Part shown: positions 44,390 through 52,052 of the stretch, in pieces
How positions within the stretch are numbered: the stretch's first letter is position 1
Layout: each line of letters begins with the position of its first letter
Assembly (NCBI RefSeq): GCF_000967915.1
Contig: NC_022549.1
Span: 1,042,366-1,106,365, forward strand
Direction: 5' to 3'
Length of the DNA stretch: 64,000 nt
Origin: Paracholeplasma brassicae
Lineage (GTDB): Bacteria; Bacillota_I; Bacilli_A; Acholeplasmatales; UBA5453
Notes under the pieces: generated by a model
What the model saw: the letters and a program-made list of their open reading frames with translations, nothing else
What the model was told of the DNA's origin: nothing
The model's database searches: none
Position numbers and translations under genes: made by a program

Positions 44390-45244
44390 TTATTTCACCT
44401 CATCAAATTGTTTTTTTAATGCGTCGATTTTTTCTAAATATAATAGAGCTACTTTATCAAAAGGGATGTGTAATTTTTCACTAAGTCCGATGTTGTGTTT
44501 ATAAGTCGCAACCAAATGCCATTGAAGACACTGAAAGTAACGGTTATAAATTAATCGTTTGATGGCTTCATTGGTCGTTTTGTGGTCAAGATAAACATCA
44601 AGCAAGAGAAGTGCGTCATTAAAATCAATGTTTCCGAAGCACGCCAAATCATAATAGGGATCGTTATTTGCTGTAAATTCGAAATCAACGATTAATGCGT
44701 GATCGCCTGTAATTAAGAAATTTGATGGTTGTGCGTCACCATGAGTCAGCACCTTTGTCACTTTGCTATACGTTTTATAGAGTTCAAGCCACTCGTTTTT
44801 AAGTTCGGTGTATCTTGGGTTAATCGACTCAAGTAGCCCTTCATATTTCGTTAAACGTTCAATTAAACCGTAGTCATTTTCTGCTTTTAGACCACTTTGA
44901 TGAATCACTTTTAACACCTCAGAAACTTTTTCTAGATGCTTACTTCTATCAAGCGTCGAAAGAATTGTTCCCTCAACGTATTTTGCAATTTTGATGCCAT
45001 TATCCTTATTTAAATAGATGGTATGATTGGTTATTCCGAGTGATTCTGCTAATTCAATGTTTTTCTCTTCAACGCGTCTGTCAACAAAATGAAACGCATT
45101 TTCACCTGGTTGACGAAACGTGTATAACTGATTGTCCTTTTCAATTACAAACGTGTAATTACTCATACCACCAAGTAAGCGATACTTAACATTGACGCCT
45201 TGACCTAATATTTCTTCTGCTTTTTCTTTAATTAAATTTTCCAT
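44390..45244 (-). CDS. Choline/aminoglycoside kinase-family phosphotransferase
   Basis: 284 aa. Protein-kinase-like fold of the choline kinase (LicA) and APH group: LTHGDAQPSNFLI (catalytic Asp) near residue 165 and IVDFEFTANNDPYYDLACF (metal Asp) near 185. Phosphorylates a small alcohol or amino substrate such as choline, ethanolamine or a sugar; cannot be resolved further. Lies three bases after the phosphodiesterase gene, in a run rdgB-yfcE-kinase. Confidence 0.85.
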   Translation of the reverse strand: MENLIKEKAEEILGQGVNVKYRLLGGMSNYTFVIEKDNQLYTFRQPGENAFHFVDRRVEEKNIELAESLGITNHTIYLNKDNGIKIAKYVEGTILSTLDRSKHLEKVSEVLKVIHQSGLKAENDYGLIERLTKYEGLLESINPRYTELKNEWLELYKTYSKVTKVLTHGDAQPSNFLITGDHALIVDFEFTANNDPYYDLACFGNIDFNDALLLLDVYLDHKTTNEAIKRLIYNRYFQCLQWHLVATYKHNIGLSEKLHIPFDKVALLYLEKIDALKKQFDEVK

Positions 45245-45246
45245 TT

Positions 45247-45687
45247 TTATACCTCGTAGAATGTAATTTTTCCGTTTTCATAAAGACAATAACTCCCATT
45301 AAATCCAGAAATAGCCCCTGGATTTAAATAAGTGATGCCTTTGTGAACAATCATTTGTTTTTGATGCGTGTGTCCATAAATGCATAAATCAACGTCATAC
45401 GACTCAGCGACTTTAATTAGTTGTTCAAGGCCGTATTTAACGTTATGTTCGTGCCCGTGAACGACTAAAATATCAAGATTTTCTAAATTGATCAATTGTA
45501 TTTTTGGTAGGTCTAGGTAGTGATCACTATTGCCTTTAACCGCAATCAAGTTCAAGGTTTCAAGTTCTTTAACCGATAACATTAAATCACCTGCATCAAT
45601 GTGATGAAGCACGTCGTTGTGTTTGGCATGGACTTTTCTTAATAAATCGAATCTACCATGTGCGTCAGATGTGATTAATAATTTCAT
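45247..45687 (-). CDS. YfcE/MJ0936-type metallophosphoesterase
   Basis: 146 aa. Calcineurin-like metal site: SDAHGRFDLL, DAGDLML, VKGNSDHY, VVHGHEHN and YGHTHQKQ. Small stand-alone phosphodiesterases of this family cleave model diesters and 2',3'-cyclic nucleotides in vitro. Overlaps rdgB by 23 bases, the conserved rdgB-yfcE pairing of Bacillota. Confidence 0.9.
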   Translation of the reverse strand: MKLLITSDAHGRFDLLRKVHAKHNDVLHHIDAGDLMLSVKELETLNLIAVKGNSDHYLDLPKIQLINLENLDILVVHGHEHNVKYGLEQLIKVAESYDVDLCIYGHTHQKQMIVHKGITYLNPGAISGFNGSYCLYENGKITFYEV

Positions 45688-46258
45688 GAAGAGCCTCCTT
45701 AAATTTACTTAGTGCTATACTACGGTGCGATACTTTGTTTTTTAGATCGTTTGACATCTCTGCGTAAGTTAATTGATAATTTTCGATGTAAAACAAAGGG
45801 TCATAACCAAAACCATTTGTACCTCTTGGTTTTTCAAGGATGGTGCCTTCTACCCGGCCTGTAAAGTGTTTTTCTTCTTTCAAAAACGGGTCATAAAAAC
45901 AAATGTTTGATACAAAAGTTGCATTTTTATTTGTTGTATATTTGAGTGAATTAAGTAATTTTTGGTTATTGTCTTCATCCAAACCTGTGGATGAGTATCT
46001 TTTTGAATGAACGCCTGGTGCACCATTAAGTGCATCGACCATTAAGCCTGAATCATCAGAAATCGTATACATTTGATGTTTATTCCCAAAGTACGATGCT
46101 TTTATACTTGCGTTTTTTTCAAATGTATCGCCATCTTCAGTAACCTCATCAAAATCATTTAAGTCTTTTAGTGTTAATAATGTGACTGATGCGTTTCTTA
46201 GGATGGCTTCCATCTCAAGTTTTTTGTGTTGATTTTGTGTTGCTATTAAGATTTTCAC
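45665..46258 (-). CDS. rdgB: Inosine/xanthosine triphosphate pyrophosphatase (HAM1/RdgB)
   Basis: 197 aa. ILIATQNQHKKLEME at the N-terminus, TISDDSGLMVDALNGAPGVHS-type motif near residue 67 and GTNGFGYDPLFY near 150. Removes dITP, XTP and related nucleotides from the pool. Start GTG after GGGGG; an extended -10 (TGTTATAAT, -10 at 46277-46282) lies just upstream. Confidence 0.94.
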   Translation of the reverse strand: MKILIATQNQHKKLEMEAILRNASVTLLTLKDLNDFDEVTEDGDTFEKNASIKASYFGNKHQMYTISDDSGLMVDALNGAPGVHSKRYSSTGLDEDNNQKLLNSLKYTTNKNATFVSNICFYDPFLKEEKHFTGRVEGTILEKPRGTNGFGYDPLFYIENYQLTYAEMSNDLKNKVSHRSIALSKFKEALHEIINHI

Positions 46259-46276
46259 TGTTCAAAACCCCCTTAT

Positions 46277-46282
46277 ATTATA
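46277..46282 (-). promoter_or_regulatory. Extended -10 promoter of rdgB
   Basis: TGTTATAAT 19 bases before the GTG start and downstream of the ktrA terminator. Confidence 0.6.
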
Positions 46283-46297
46283 ACATAATTTGATATG

Positions 46298-46323
46298 AAA
46301 AAAATCAGCGTAAACTGATTTTT
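46298..46323 (-). terminator. Terminator after ktrA
   Basis: Minus-strand AAAATCAG / CTGATTTT hairpin with a TTTACG loop and a T run, overlapping the ktrA stop codon. Confidence 0.85.
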
Positions 46324-46975
46324 ATACAAGACGTAATTGAAATTTTGATATTTTATTATGTTTCCCAACGACAATGACAATGTCGCCTGCTTTAACGTAG
46401 TTTTCCGCTTTAGGGAGAATTGTTTCTTTCCCGCGTTTGATTAGTAAAACCGTCACATCATAACGATTACGAATATCCATCTCTAAGATTGTGGTTTCCT
46501 CAAAGTCTTTTCCTACCATAATTTCATAAACACCATAGTCGTCTGTGATGTTATAGTAATCCAGCACATTATCACTAAGAATTTTACGTGCGAGTCGTCT
46601 GCCCGCTGATTTTTCAGAGGAGATGACTTCAGTTGCTCCTACTTTTTCGGCAACTTTTGCGTGGTAATCGTTATCGACCTTTACAATGATTTTAGGGACG
46701 TTCATGTCACTTAAGATCATCGTCGTTAAAATACTATTTTGAACATTTCCAGGAATTGATACGATTGCCATATCCACGTGTTGTGCACCAATCTCACGCA
46801 ACACATGGTAATCGGTGGAATCCCCAATGACCGCATTATTAACATGCGTAGCCACGCGGTTAACCGCTTCTTCCTTGATATCTAATGCAATCACATCTGC
46901 TCCAAGTTCAGTGAGCTCTTCTGCCACAGAAATACCAAACGTATCTAATCCTATTACTAAATATGTTTTTTTCAT
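46322..46975 (-). CDS. ktrA: KtrA/TrkA-type potassium-uptake regulatory subunit
   Basis: 217 aa. RCK_N domain with the dinucleotide motif YLVIGLDTFGISVAEEL and acidic end of beta2 (ALDIKEEAV), then RCK_C from about residue 135. It forms the cytoplasmic ring that gates a KtrB-type K+ channel in response to ATP/ADP and, in Bacillota, often c-di-AMP (family knowledge). No ktrB gene in the window. Monocistronic. Confidence 0.92.
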   Translation of the reverse strand: MKKTYLVIGLDTFGISVAEELTELGADVIALDIKEEAVNRVATHVNNAVIGDSTDYHVLREIGAQHVDMAIVSIPGNVQNSILTTMILSDMNVPKIIVKVDNDYHAKVAEKVGATEVISSEKSAGRRLARKILSDNVLDYYNITDDYGVYEIMVGKDFEETTILEMDIRNRYDVTVLLIKRGKETILPKAENYVKAGDIVIVVGKHNKISKFQLRLV

Positions 46976-47087
46976 ATATTCTACCCCTTTAGTTCATGCA
47001 CTTGATTCTCATTATGGGAATTTTAACAAGTTCTTCTATTATCATATCATAATGCAAGAAAAAAGTAAAAACCTAATTAAGTTAGTG

Positions 47088-47093
47088 TATAAT
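47088..47093 (+). promoter_or_regulatory. Putative -10 of CPBP protease gene
   Basis: TATAAT 38 bases before the start; -35 unclear. Confidence 0.45.
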
Positions 47094-47131
47094 AAATGTG
47101 TATTGTCATTTTTCTAAAGGAGTGATAAATT

Positions 47132-48286
47132 ATGAATCAAAAAGACGAAATCAATTTTGATGAATTATTTGAAGACAATAAAAAAGAAACTGATTTTATA
47201 AAGAAATCAACTGATTTTTCTAAACAAAGATCATTAATATCGATCGTTGTTTATCTATTAATCTCTATTTTAGGTGGGTTAATTGTAAGTGTCATATTCA
47301 TTTCAGTCCAACCGGAATCCGTGGTTAGACGAAATGCGTATGAAGAAATGGCGTATCAAATTGATAAGAATAAGTATGCCATTGGCTACATGGCACAAGA
47401 TGAGTTCGATTCACTAGATGCTTCGTTCAAATCTGAGGTTAAAATCATTTACGAACTTAATGGTTTTGTTTTCTTAGCTAACCCTGAGAATAACTACCTT
47501 AAGAATGATAGCCCTTATTTACTTGATGAAATTCTTACAATTTACGTCGATACCGACACAACATGGAAAAACGATACGAACGAAACAAAAATCATCCGTT
47601 ATCGTTACTCAGACAATGATGAGTTCCAAATTTTGTTTGATCCCGTGTTTGAGTCAAGAGATGGTTATCAGACGGTTCAAGCAACCGCTGGTTTCGCACC
47701 TGAAGCGGCTGCGACTTTACAGTTTATCGTTTATGTTATATTGATGATTAGTATTGTACCACTTTTCTTTAATCAATTAAAATCTGAATGGCGCTCATCA
47801 AAACTTAGCTTAGCTGGTTGGCTACCAATCATCTTAATTGGTTACTTCTACATGATTGCGGGAAATATTGTTGGTAATGCCTTAAGTGGTATTCTATCGA
47901 CGTTGTTCAATTATGAGATGACTACCTCACTAAATCAAGCAGCAATCGAAGAAATGATGCTTTCTTCTAGTGGACTTTTAATGATTATTCCTGTTGTTTT
48001 CTTTGCACCAGTTGTTGAAGAACTCGTCTTTCGCAAAGCGATTTTCTCTTTATTCAAAAACGAATACATGGCGTTATTAATTAGTTCACTTTTATTTGGA
48101 TTGATCCACGTTAGTTCAGAAGCGAGTCTAGCGGCATTCGTCGTTAATGGTGTTACCTACATCGTTAGTGGCTTTGCGCTTGGTTATGTTTATATAAAAA
48201 ATAAACACAACATTTGGGCAAGCATATTTGTACATGCTTTTTCAAACGCTGTGTCAGTCATTATGATTTTTCTTTTAGCTGTTTAA
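47132..48286 (+). CDS. CPBP-family (CAAX protease-like) intramembrane metalloprotease
   Basis: 384 aa. Acidic cytoplasmic N-terminus, a membrane segment near residue 40-62, an external loop of ~130 residues, then six or so membrane segments with the family residues EELVFRKAIF (EExxxR) near 290, FGLIHV near 325 and HAFSNA near 370. Family members process membrane proteins or bacteriocins or act in their immunity. Its 3' end overlaps the convergent ankyrin gene by 26 bases. RBS AAAGGAGTGA. Confidence 0.9.
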   Translation: MNQKDEINFDELFEDNKKETDFIKKSTDFSKQRSLISIVVYLLISILGGLIVSVIFISVQPESVVRRNAYEEMAYQIDKNKYAIGYMAQDEFDSLDASFKSEVKIIYELNGFVFLANPENNYLKNDSPYLLDEILTIYVDTDTTWKNDTNETKIIRYRYSDNDEFQILFDPVFESRDGYQTVQATAGFAPEAAATLQFIVYVILMISIVPLFFNQLKSEWRSSKLSLAGWLPIILIGYFYMIAGNIVGNALSGILSTLFNYEMTTSLNQAAIEEMMLSSSGLLMIIPVVFFAPVVEELVFRKAIFSLFKNEYMALLISSLLFGLIHVSSEASLAAFVVNGVTYIVSGFALGYVYIKNKHNIWASIFVHAFSNAVSVIMIFLLAV

Positions 48287-49223
48287 TAAATTCTTTTAAC
48301 CCTTTTTTAGATGCGTATTCACAAGCATTCATTTGATATTCATCTTTAATATCTTTAGTGCCTTGGTATAAATATGTTCTAAGTAAATCCATATCCTCTT
48401 TGATCACTGCGTATCTAAGAGGGTATTTTTTTATATTTTTTTGGTATAAACTGCCTTGAAGGTGTGTTTCAATTAATTCTTTTACACCAATGCTATCGCT
48501 TTGTGAGGCAATATCGCTGATGGATTCACCAAAACGATTTTTTAGATTGACATATGCCCCATGATTAAGAAGTAACGATATTGTTTCAATTGAACCGCTC
48601 TTAATTGCGTGAAACAACGGTGTTTCTAGACGTTCGTTTTTTAGATGAGGGTTGTGCATTGATTCTAGCAAATACTTTGTAATGTTTGATAATCCATACC
48701 CACTAGCAACATGAAGTAAGGTATTACCTTGGTTATCCGTTTCACTCGAGAATCGACTCGATAATTGAAGCGTATACTTCAAAAACTCTACTTGGTTGCT
48801 TCTAATTGCGTAGTGTAGTACCGATTCCCCTCGATTCGTCAGTTCATCAACATTACTACCATTTTCTACAAGCAGTTTCATCATTTCTACGTCTGCTTTA
48901 CTAGCAGCGATATGGATTGGTAATTCCCCTTTAGCGTTTTTAATGTTTACGTTTGCAAACCGCCTAATTAATCGCTTAGCAATTGAAATTTTCGATTTCC
49001 GTACGCAGTCAAACAAAGGGGTTTCACCCATATAATCAATCACATTAACATCGATTTCATTAGTTAACAAGTATTCTATGACTTCATTAGCACTTGTCCG
49101 TACTGCGTAATGGAGTAGTGATTGTTTTCGTGAATCCTGAATTTGTAAATTAATCGGATTTTGATAGAAAAAAGTTAAGTTGTTTTGCGCTGCCATACTA
49201 AATGCTTGTTCCATAGTAATCAC
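48261..49223 (-). CDS. Ankyrin-repeat protein
   Basis: 320 aa, no signal peptide. About seven ankyrin repeats from residue ~28 to ~250 (for example KQSLLHYAVRTSANEVIEYLL, GETPLFDCVR, GELPIHIAASKADVEMMKLL in parts), then two more weak helical repeats. Acts by protein binding; partner unknown. The last codons overlap the 3' end of the convergent CPBP protease gene. Confidence 0.9.
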   Translation of the reverse strand: MITMEQAFSMAAQNNLTFFYQNPINLQIQDSRKQSLLHYAVRTSANEVIEYLLTNEIDVNVIDYMGETPLFDCVRKSKISIAKRLIRRFANVNIKNAKGELPIHIAASKADVEMMKLLVENGSNVDELTNRGESVLHYAIRSNQVEFLKYTLQLSSRFSSETDNQGNTLLHVASGYGLSNITKYLLESMHNPHLKNERLETPLFHAIKSGSIETISLLLNHGAYVNLKNRFGESISDIASQSDSIGVKELIETHLQGSLYQKNIKKYPLRYAVIKEDMDLLRTYLYQGTKDIKDEYQMNACEYASKKGLKEFIKQLKEKS

Positions 49224-49287
49224 CTATTACCCATTATAACATAGATTCACGACGATTAAAGCACTGGTTTTAAATCAATTTTGAGAC

Positions 49288-49311
49288 AAAAAAAAAGCCA
49301 AATAATTTGGC
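49288..49311 (-). terminator. Terminator after HU gene
   Basis: Minus-strand GCCAAAT / ATTTGGC hairpin followed by nine T. Confidence 0.9.
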
Positions 49312-49318
49312 ATTTTCT

Positions 49319-49594
49319 TTATTTTACAGCGTCTTTTAAAACTTTACCAGCTTTAAATGCAGGTGTTTTTTGTGCAGGAATACTAATTGTTTGGCCAGAA
49401 CGAGGATCGCGACCTTCTCTAGCAGCGCGATTACGAACTTCAAATGTACCGAAACCAGTTAATACTACTTTTTCGCCATGATTACCTAGGCTGTCTGCTA
49501 CTGTTCCAACAAATGCATTTAAAACTTCTTCAGCAACTTTTTTTGTTACTTCAGCTTTTTCAGCAACTACTGCAATTAATTCAGTTTTGTTCAT
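49319..49594 (-). CDS. hup: DNA-binding protein HU
   Basis: 91 aa, usual length. MNKTELIAVVAEKAEVTKK at the N-terminus, GFGTFEVRNRAAREGRDPRSG with the DNA-binding arm, and ending FKAGKVLKDAVK. Homodimer that bends DNA and compacts the nucleoid. GAGG before the ATG, strong promoter and terminator. It sits after gpsA as in Bacillus (der-gpsA-...-hbs). Confidence 0.97.
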   Translation of the reverse strand: MNKTELIAVVAEKAEVTKKVAEEVLNAFVGTVADSLGNHGEKVVLTGFGTFEVRNRAAREGRDPRSGQTISIPAQKTPAFKAGKVLKDAVK

Positions 49595-49623
49595 AATGAA
49601 CCTCCTCTTGTCTTTATAAGGCC

Positions 49624-49652
49624 ATTATAACACTTAATAATTTGATATGCAA
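49624..49652 (-). promoter_or_regulatory. Promoter of HU gene
   Basis: -35 TTGCAT (49652-49647), 17-base spacer, extended -10 TGTTATAAT (-10 at 49629-49624). Confidence 0.82.
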
Positions 49653-49723
49653 TGTATTTTAAACATTTTTTTAAATTTTATGCGTTAACTGTGCGTGAAA
49701 TAGCGTTTACACACTCAGTTTAG

Positions 49724-50725
49724 TTATTCTATTTTCTCACTTTTAAGGGTTCGAGTTAATAATTCATTCATTGCATCTTTGATTGAAAGACTCTCATAAA
49801 TAACTTTATAAGCGGTTGAAATGATTGGTAAACTCATGTCTTTTGAAACGGCCAATTGATGAAGGGCGTAGATACTTCTAATTCCCTCAATGGTCTGTGC
49901 TTCAGATGAAAATATCTGTTCAACAGCCATACCCTGACCTATTTTTTTACCTGCCTTAAAATTTCTAGAATTTTCACTTGATGCCGTAACAATCAGGTCA
50001 CCGACCCCAGTCAACCCAAATGCGGTATCACGTTTACCGCCATAGACTTCAACAATACGGACAATTTCTAATATACCTCTAGTAATGAGGGCTGCACGCG
50101 CATTTTCACCTAAATCAAGTCCTGTTGCAATCCCACTAACAACTGCAATTGCGTTTTTTGCAGCACCGCCCACTTCACATCCAATTAGATCATTAGATGT
50201 GTAAACCCTCATATAAGTTTCATTTGAAAAAATAACTTGAAGTTCTTCAGCAAATGATTGATTTAACGAGGCAACCGTTAGAAGGGTTAATTTACGTTTG
50301 ATCACTTCTTCAGCGTGTGATGGTCCGGTTAGTACTGCAAAGCCTGCAAGTTTGTCAGCTTCTATTTCTTCGGTGACAATTTCACTTACGCGCTTGAATG
50401 TATCTGGTTCGATTCCTTTTGATACATTGATGAAATAGGTTTTATTTGTAATTTTTTGATTGATTGTTTTTAAAACAGATCTCATGACTTTTGTAGGAAC
50501 CGCAAGCAATAAGTAATTAGAGAATTTGAGTGCTTCTTCTAAATCCTTTGTAGCTAATAAGTTCTTTGATAGTGCGTCATTAAAAAATGGGTGTATGTGT
50601 TCTTGGTTAATCTTGTTAACAAAAGATTCGTTAATATCATAAATTAGAACCTCATGATTATTATCAATCAAGAGTTGTCCAAGGGTAGCTCCCCATGCGC
50701 CCCCGCCAATGATTGAAACTTTCAT
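49724..50725 (-). CDS. gpsA: NAD(P)-dependent glycerol-3-phosphate dehydrogenase
   Basis: 333 aa. Makes sn-glycerol-3-phosphate for phospholipids. IIGGGAWGATLGQLL at the N-terminus, VSKGIEPDTF near residue 105, EVGGAAKNAIAVVSGIATG near 187 and GVGDLIVTASSENSRNF near 247. Three bases after der, same operon. Confidence 0.96.
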   Translation of the reverse strand: MKVSIIGGGAWGATLGQLLIDNNHEVLIYDINESFVNKINQEHIHPFFNDALSKNLLATKDLEEALKFSNYLLLAVPTKVMRSVLKTINQKITNKTYFINVSKGIEPDTFKRVSEIVTEEIEADKLAGFAVLTGPSHAEEVIKRKLTLLTVASLNQSFAEELQVIFSNETYMRVYTSNDLIGCEVGGAAKNAIAVVSGIATGLDLGENARAALITRGILEIVRIVEVYGGKRDTAFGLTGVGDLIVTASSENSRNFKAGKKIGQGMAVEQIFSSEAQTIEGIRSIYALHQLAVSKDMSLPIISTAYKVIYESLSIKDAMNELLTRTLKSEKIE

Positions 50726-50728
50726 AAC

Positions 50729-52036
50729 TTAATCCTTCTTTCGTAATATCAATTTAATCGGCGTGCCTGTAAAATCAAATGATTTTCTAAATTGATTTTC
50801 TAGGTAACGTAAATAAGAAAAGTGTACAAATGATGGGTCATTTACGAAGATAACAAACGTCGGTGGTTTTGTTGATACTTGTGTAACGTATGAAAATTTC
50901 GCTTTTCCTTGATTAAAGGTTGCTGGCGGATTCATTGAAACCGCATCTAACAAGACATCATTAATGATGTTCGTCGGAATACGCTTATTAAAGTTTTCAT
51001 ACGCACGTTCAACGGATTCAAAGATGGTTGAAATTCGTTTATTTTCCTTAGCAGAAACAAAACAAACTTCGGCAAACGTTAAGAACTTAAACTCATCATA
51101 AATATGATCCGTTAGTTTCTTCATCGTTTTTTCATCTTTTTCAACAGCGTCCCACTTATTGACAACAATAACTGCCGCTCTTGCATAATCTTGTATATAA
51201 CCTGCAACGTGTTTATCTTGAGCAATCAAATCCCTTGATCCATCAAGCACAACAAGTCCAACGTCTGAGCGTTCAATCGCTGAGACAGCTCTTAATACAC
51301 TGTATTTTTCAGTGCTTTCGTAAACTTGACCACGTTTTTTAATACCTGCTGTATCGATAATGATATATTCTTTACCGTCTTTTTTAAATGGTGTATCAAC
51401 GGCATCCCGGGTCGTACCGGCAATTTCACTTACGATGACACGTTCTTGACCTAAAATCGCATTCGTTAAACTAGATTTACCGACGTTAGGATATCCAATA
51501 ACGGCAAGTTTGATGATGTCATCATCCTCAAGCATCTTATTGTCCTCAGGCATTTCTGCAACAATTTGATCTAGCAATTCACCAATACCAATCCCGTGAT
51601 TACTACTGATTGCAATTGGATCACCAAATCCAAGTGCGTAAAATTCATAAATACTGTTTTTCAAGTCAACGTTATCAACTTTATTTACAGCAACTATTAC
51701 TTTCTTATCTGTTTGATATAGCATTTTTGAAATCACGTTATCGTCATCCGTTAACCCTGATCTTGAGTCAACAACGAAAACGATCAAATCTGCTTCATTA
51801 ATGGCCACTAACGCTTGCTGTTTAATCTGTTCTAAAAAGGGAGCATCGCCTATTTCGATGCCCCCTGTGTCGATTACAGCAAAGGTTTTTGTTAGCCATT
51901 CAGCTCTCGCATAAATGCGATCTCTTGTGACACCTGGGGCGTCATCTGTGATGGACAGTCTCGTGCCAACCAAGCGATTAAATAAACTTGATTTCCCGAC
52001 GTTTGGACGTCCGACAATCGCTACCGTAAATGGCAT
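50729..52036 (-). CDS. der: Ribosome-assembly GTPase Der (EngA)
   Basis: 435 aa from the ATG at 52036 (AGAGGTG upstream; a GTG three codons earlier is inside that site). Two GTPase domains: GRPNVGKSSLFNRL and DTGG with NKVD, then GYPNVGKSSLTNAI and DTAGI with NKWD, then a KH-like C-terminus. Acts in 50S subunit maturation. Follows cmk-rpsA, as in Bacillus. Confidence 0.96.
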   Translation of the reverse strand: MPFTVAIVGRPNVGKSSLFNRLVGTRLSITDDAPGVTRDRIYARAEWLTKTFAVIDTGGIEIGDAPFLEQIKQQALVAINEADLIVFVVDSRSGLTDDDNVISKMLYQTDKKVIVAVNKVDNVDLKNSIYEFYALGFGDPIAISSNHGIGIGELLDQIVAEMPEDNKMLEDDDIIKLAVIGYPNVGKSSLTNAILGQERVIVSEIAGTTRDAVDTPFKKDGKEYIIIDTAGIKKRGQVYESTEKYSVLRAVSAIERSDVGLVVLDGSRDLIAQDKHVAGYIQDYARAAVIVVNKWDAVEKDEKTMKKLTDHIYDEFKFLTFAEVCFVSAKENKRISTIFESVERAYENFNKRIPTNIINDVLLDAVSMNPPATFNQGKAKFSYVTQVSTKPPTFVIFVNDPSFVHFSYLRYLENQFRKSFDFTGTPIKLILRKKD

Positions 52037-52052
52037 AAGTATCACCTCTATT

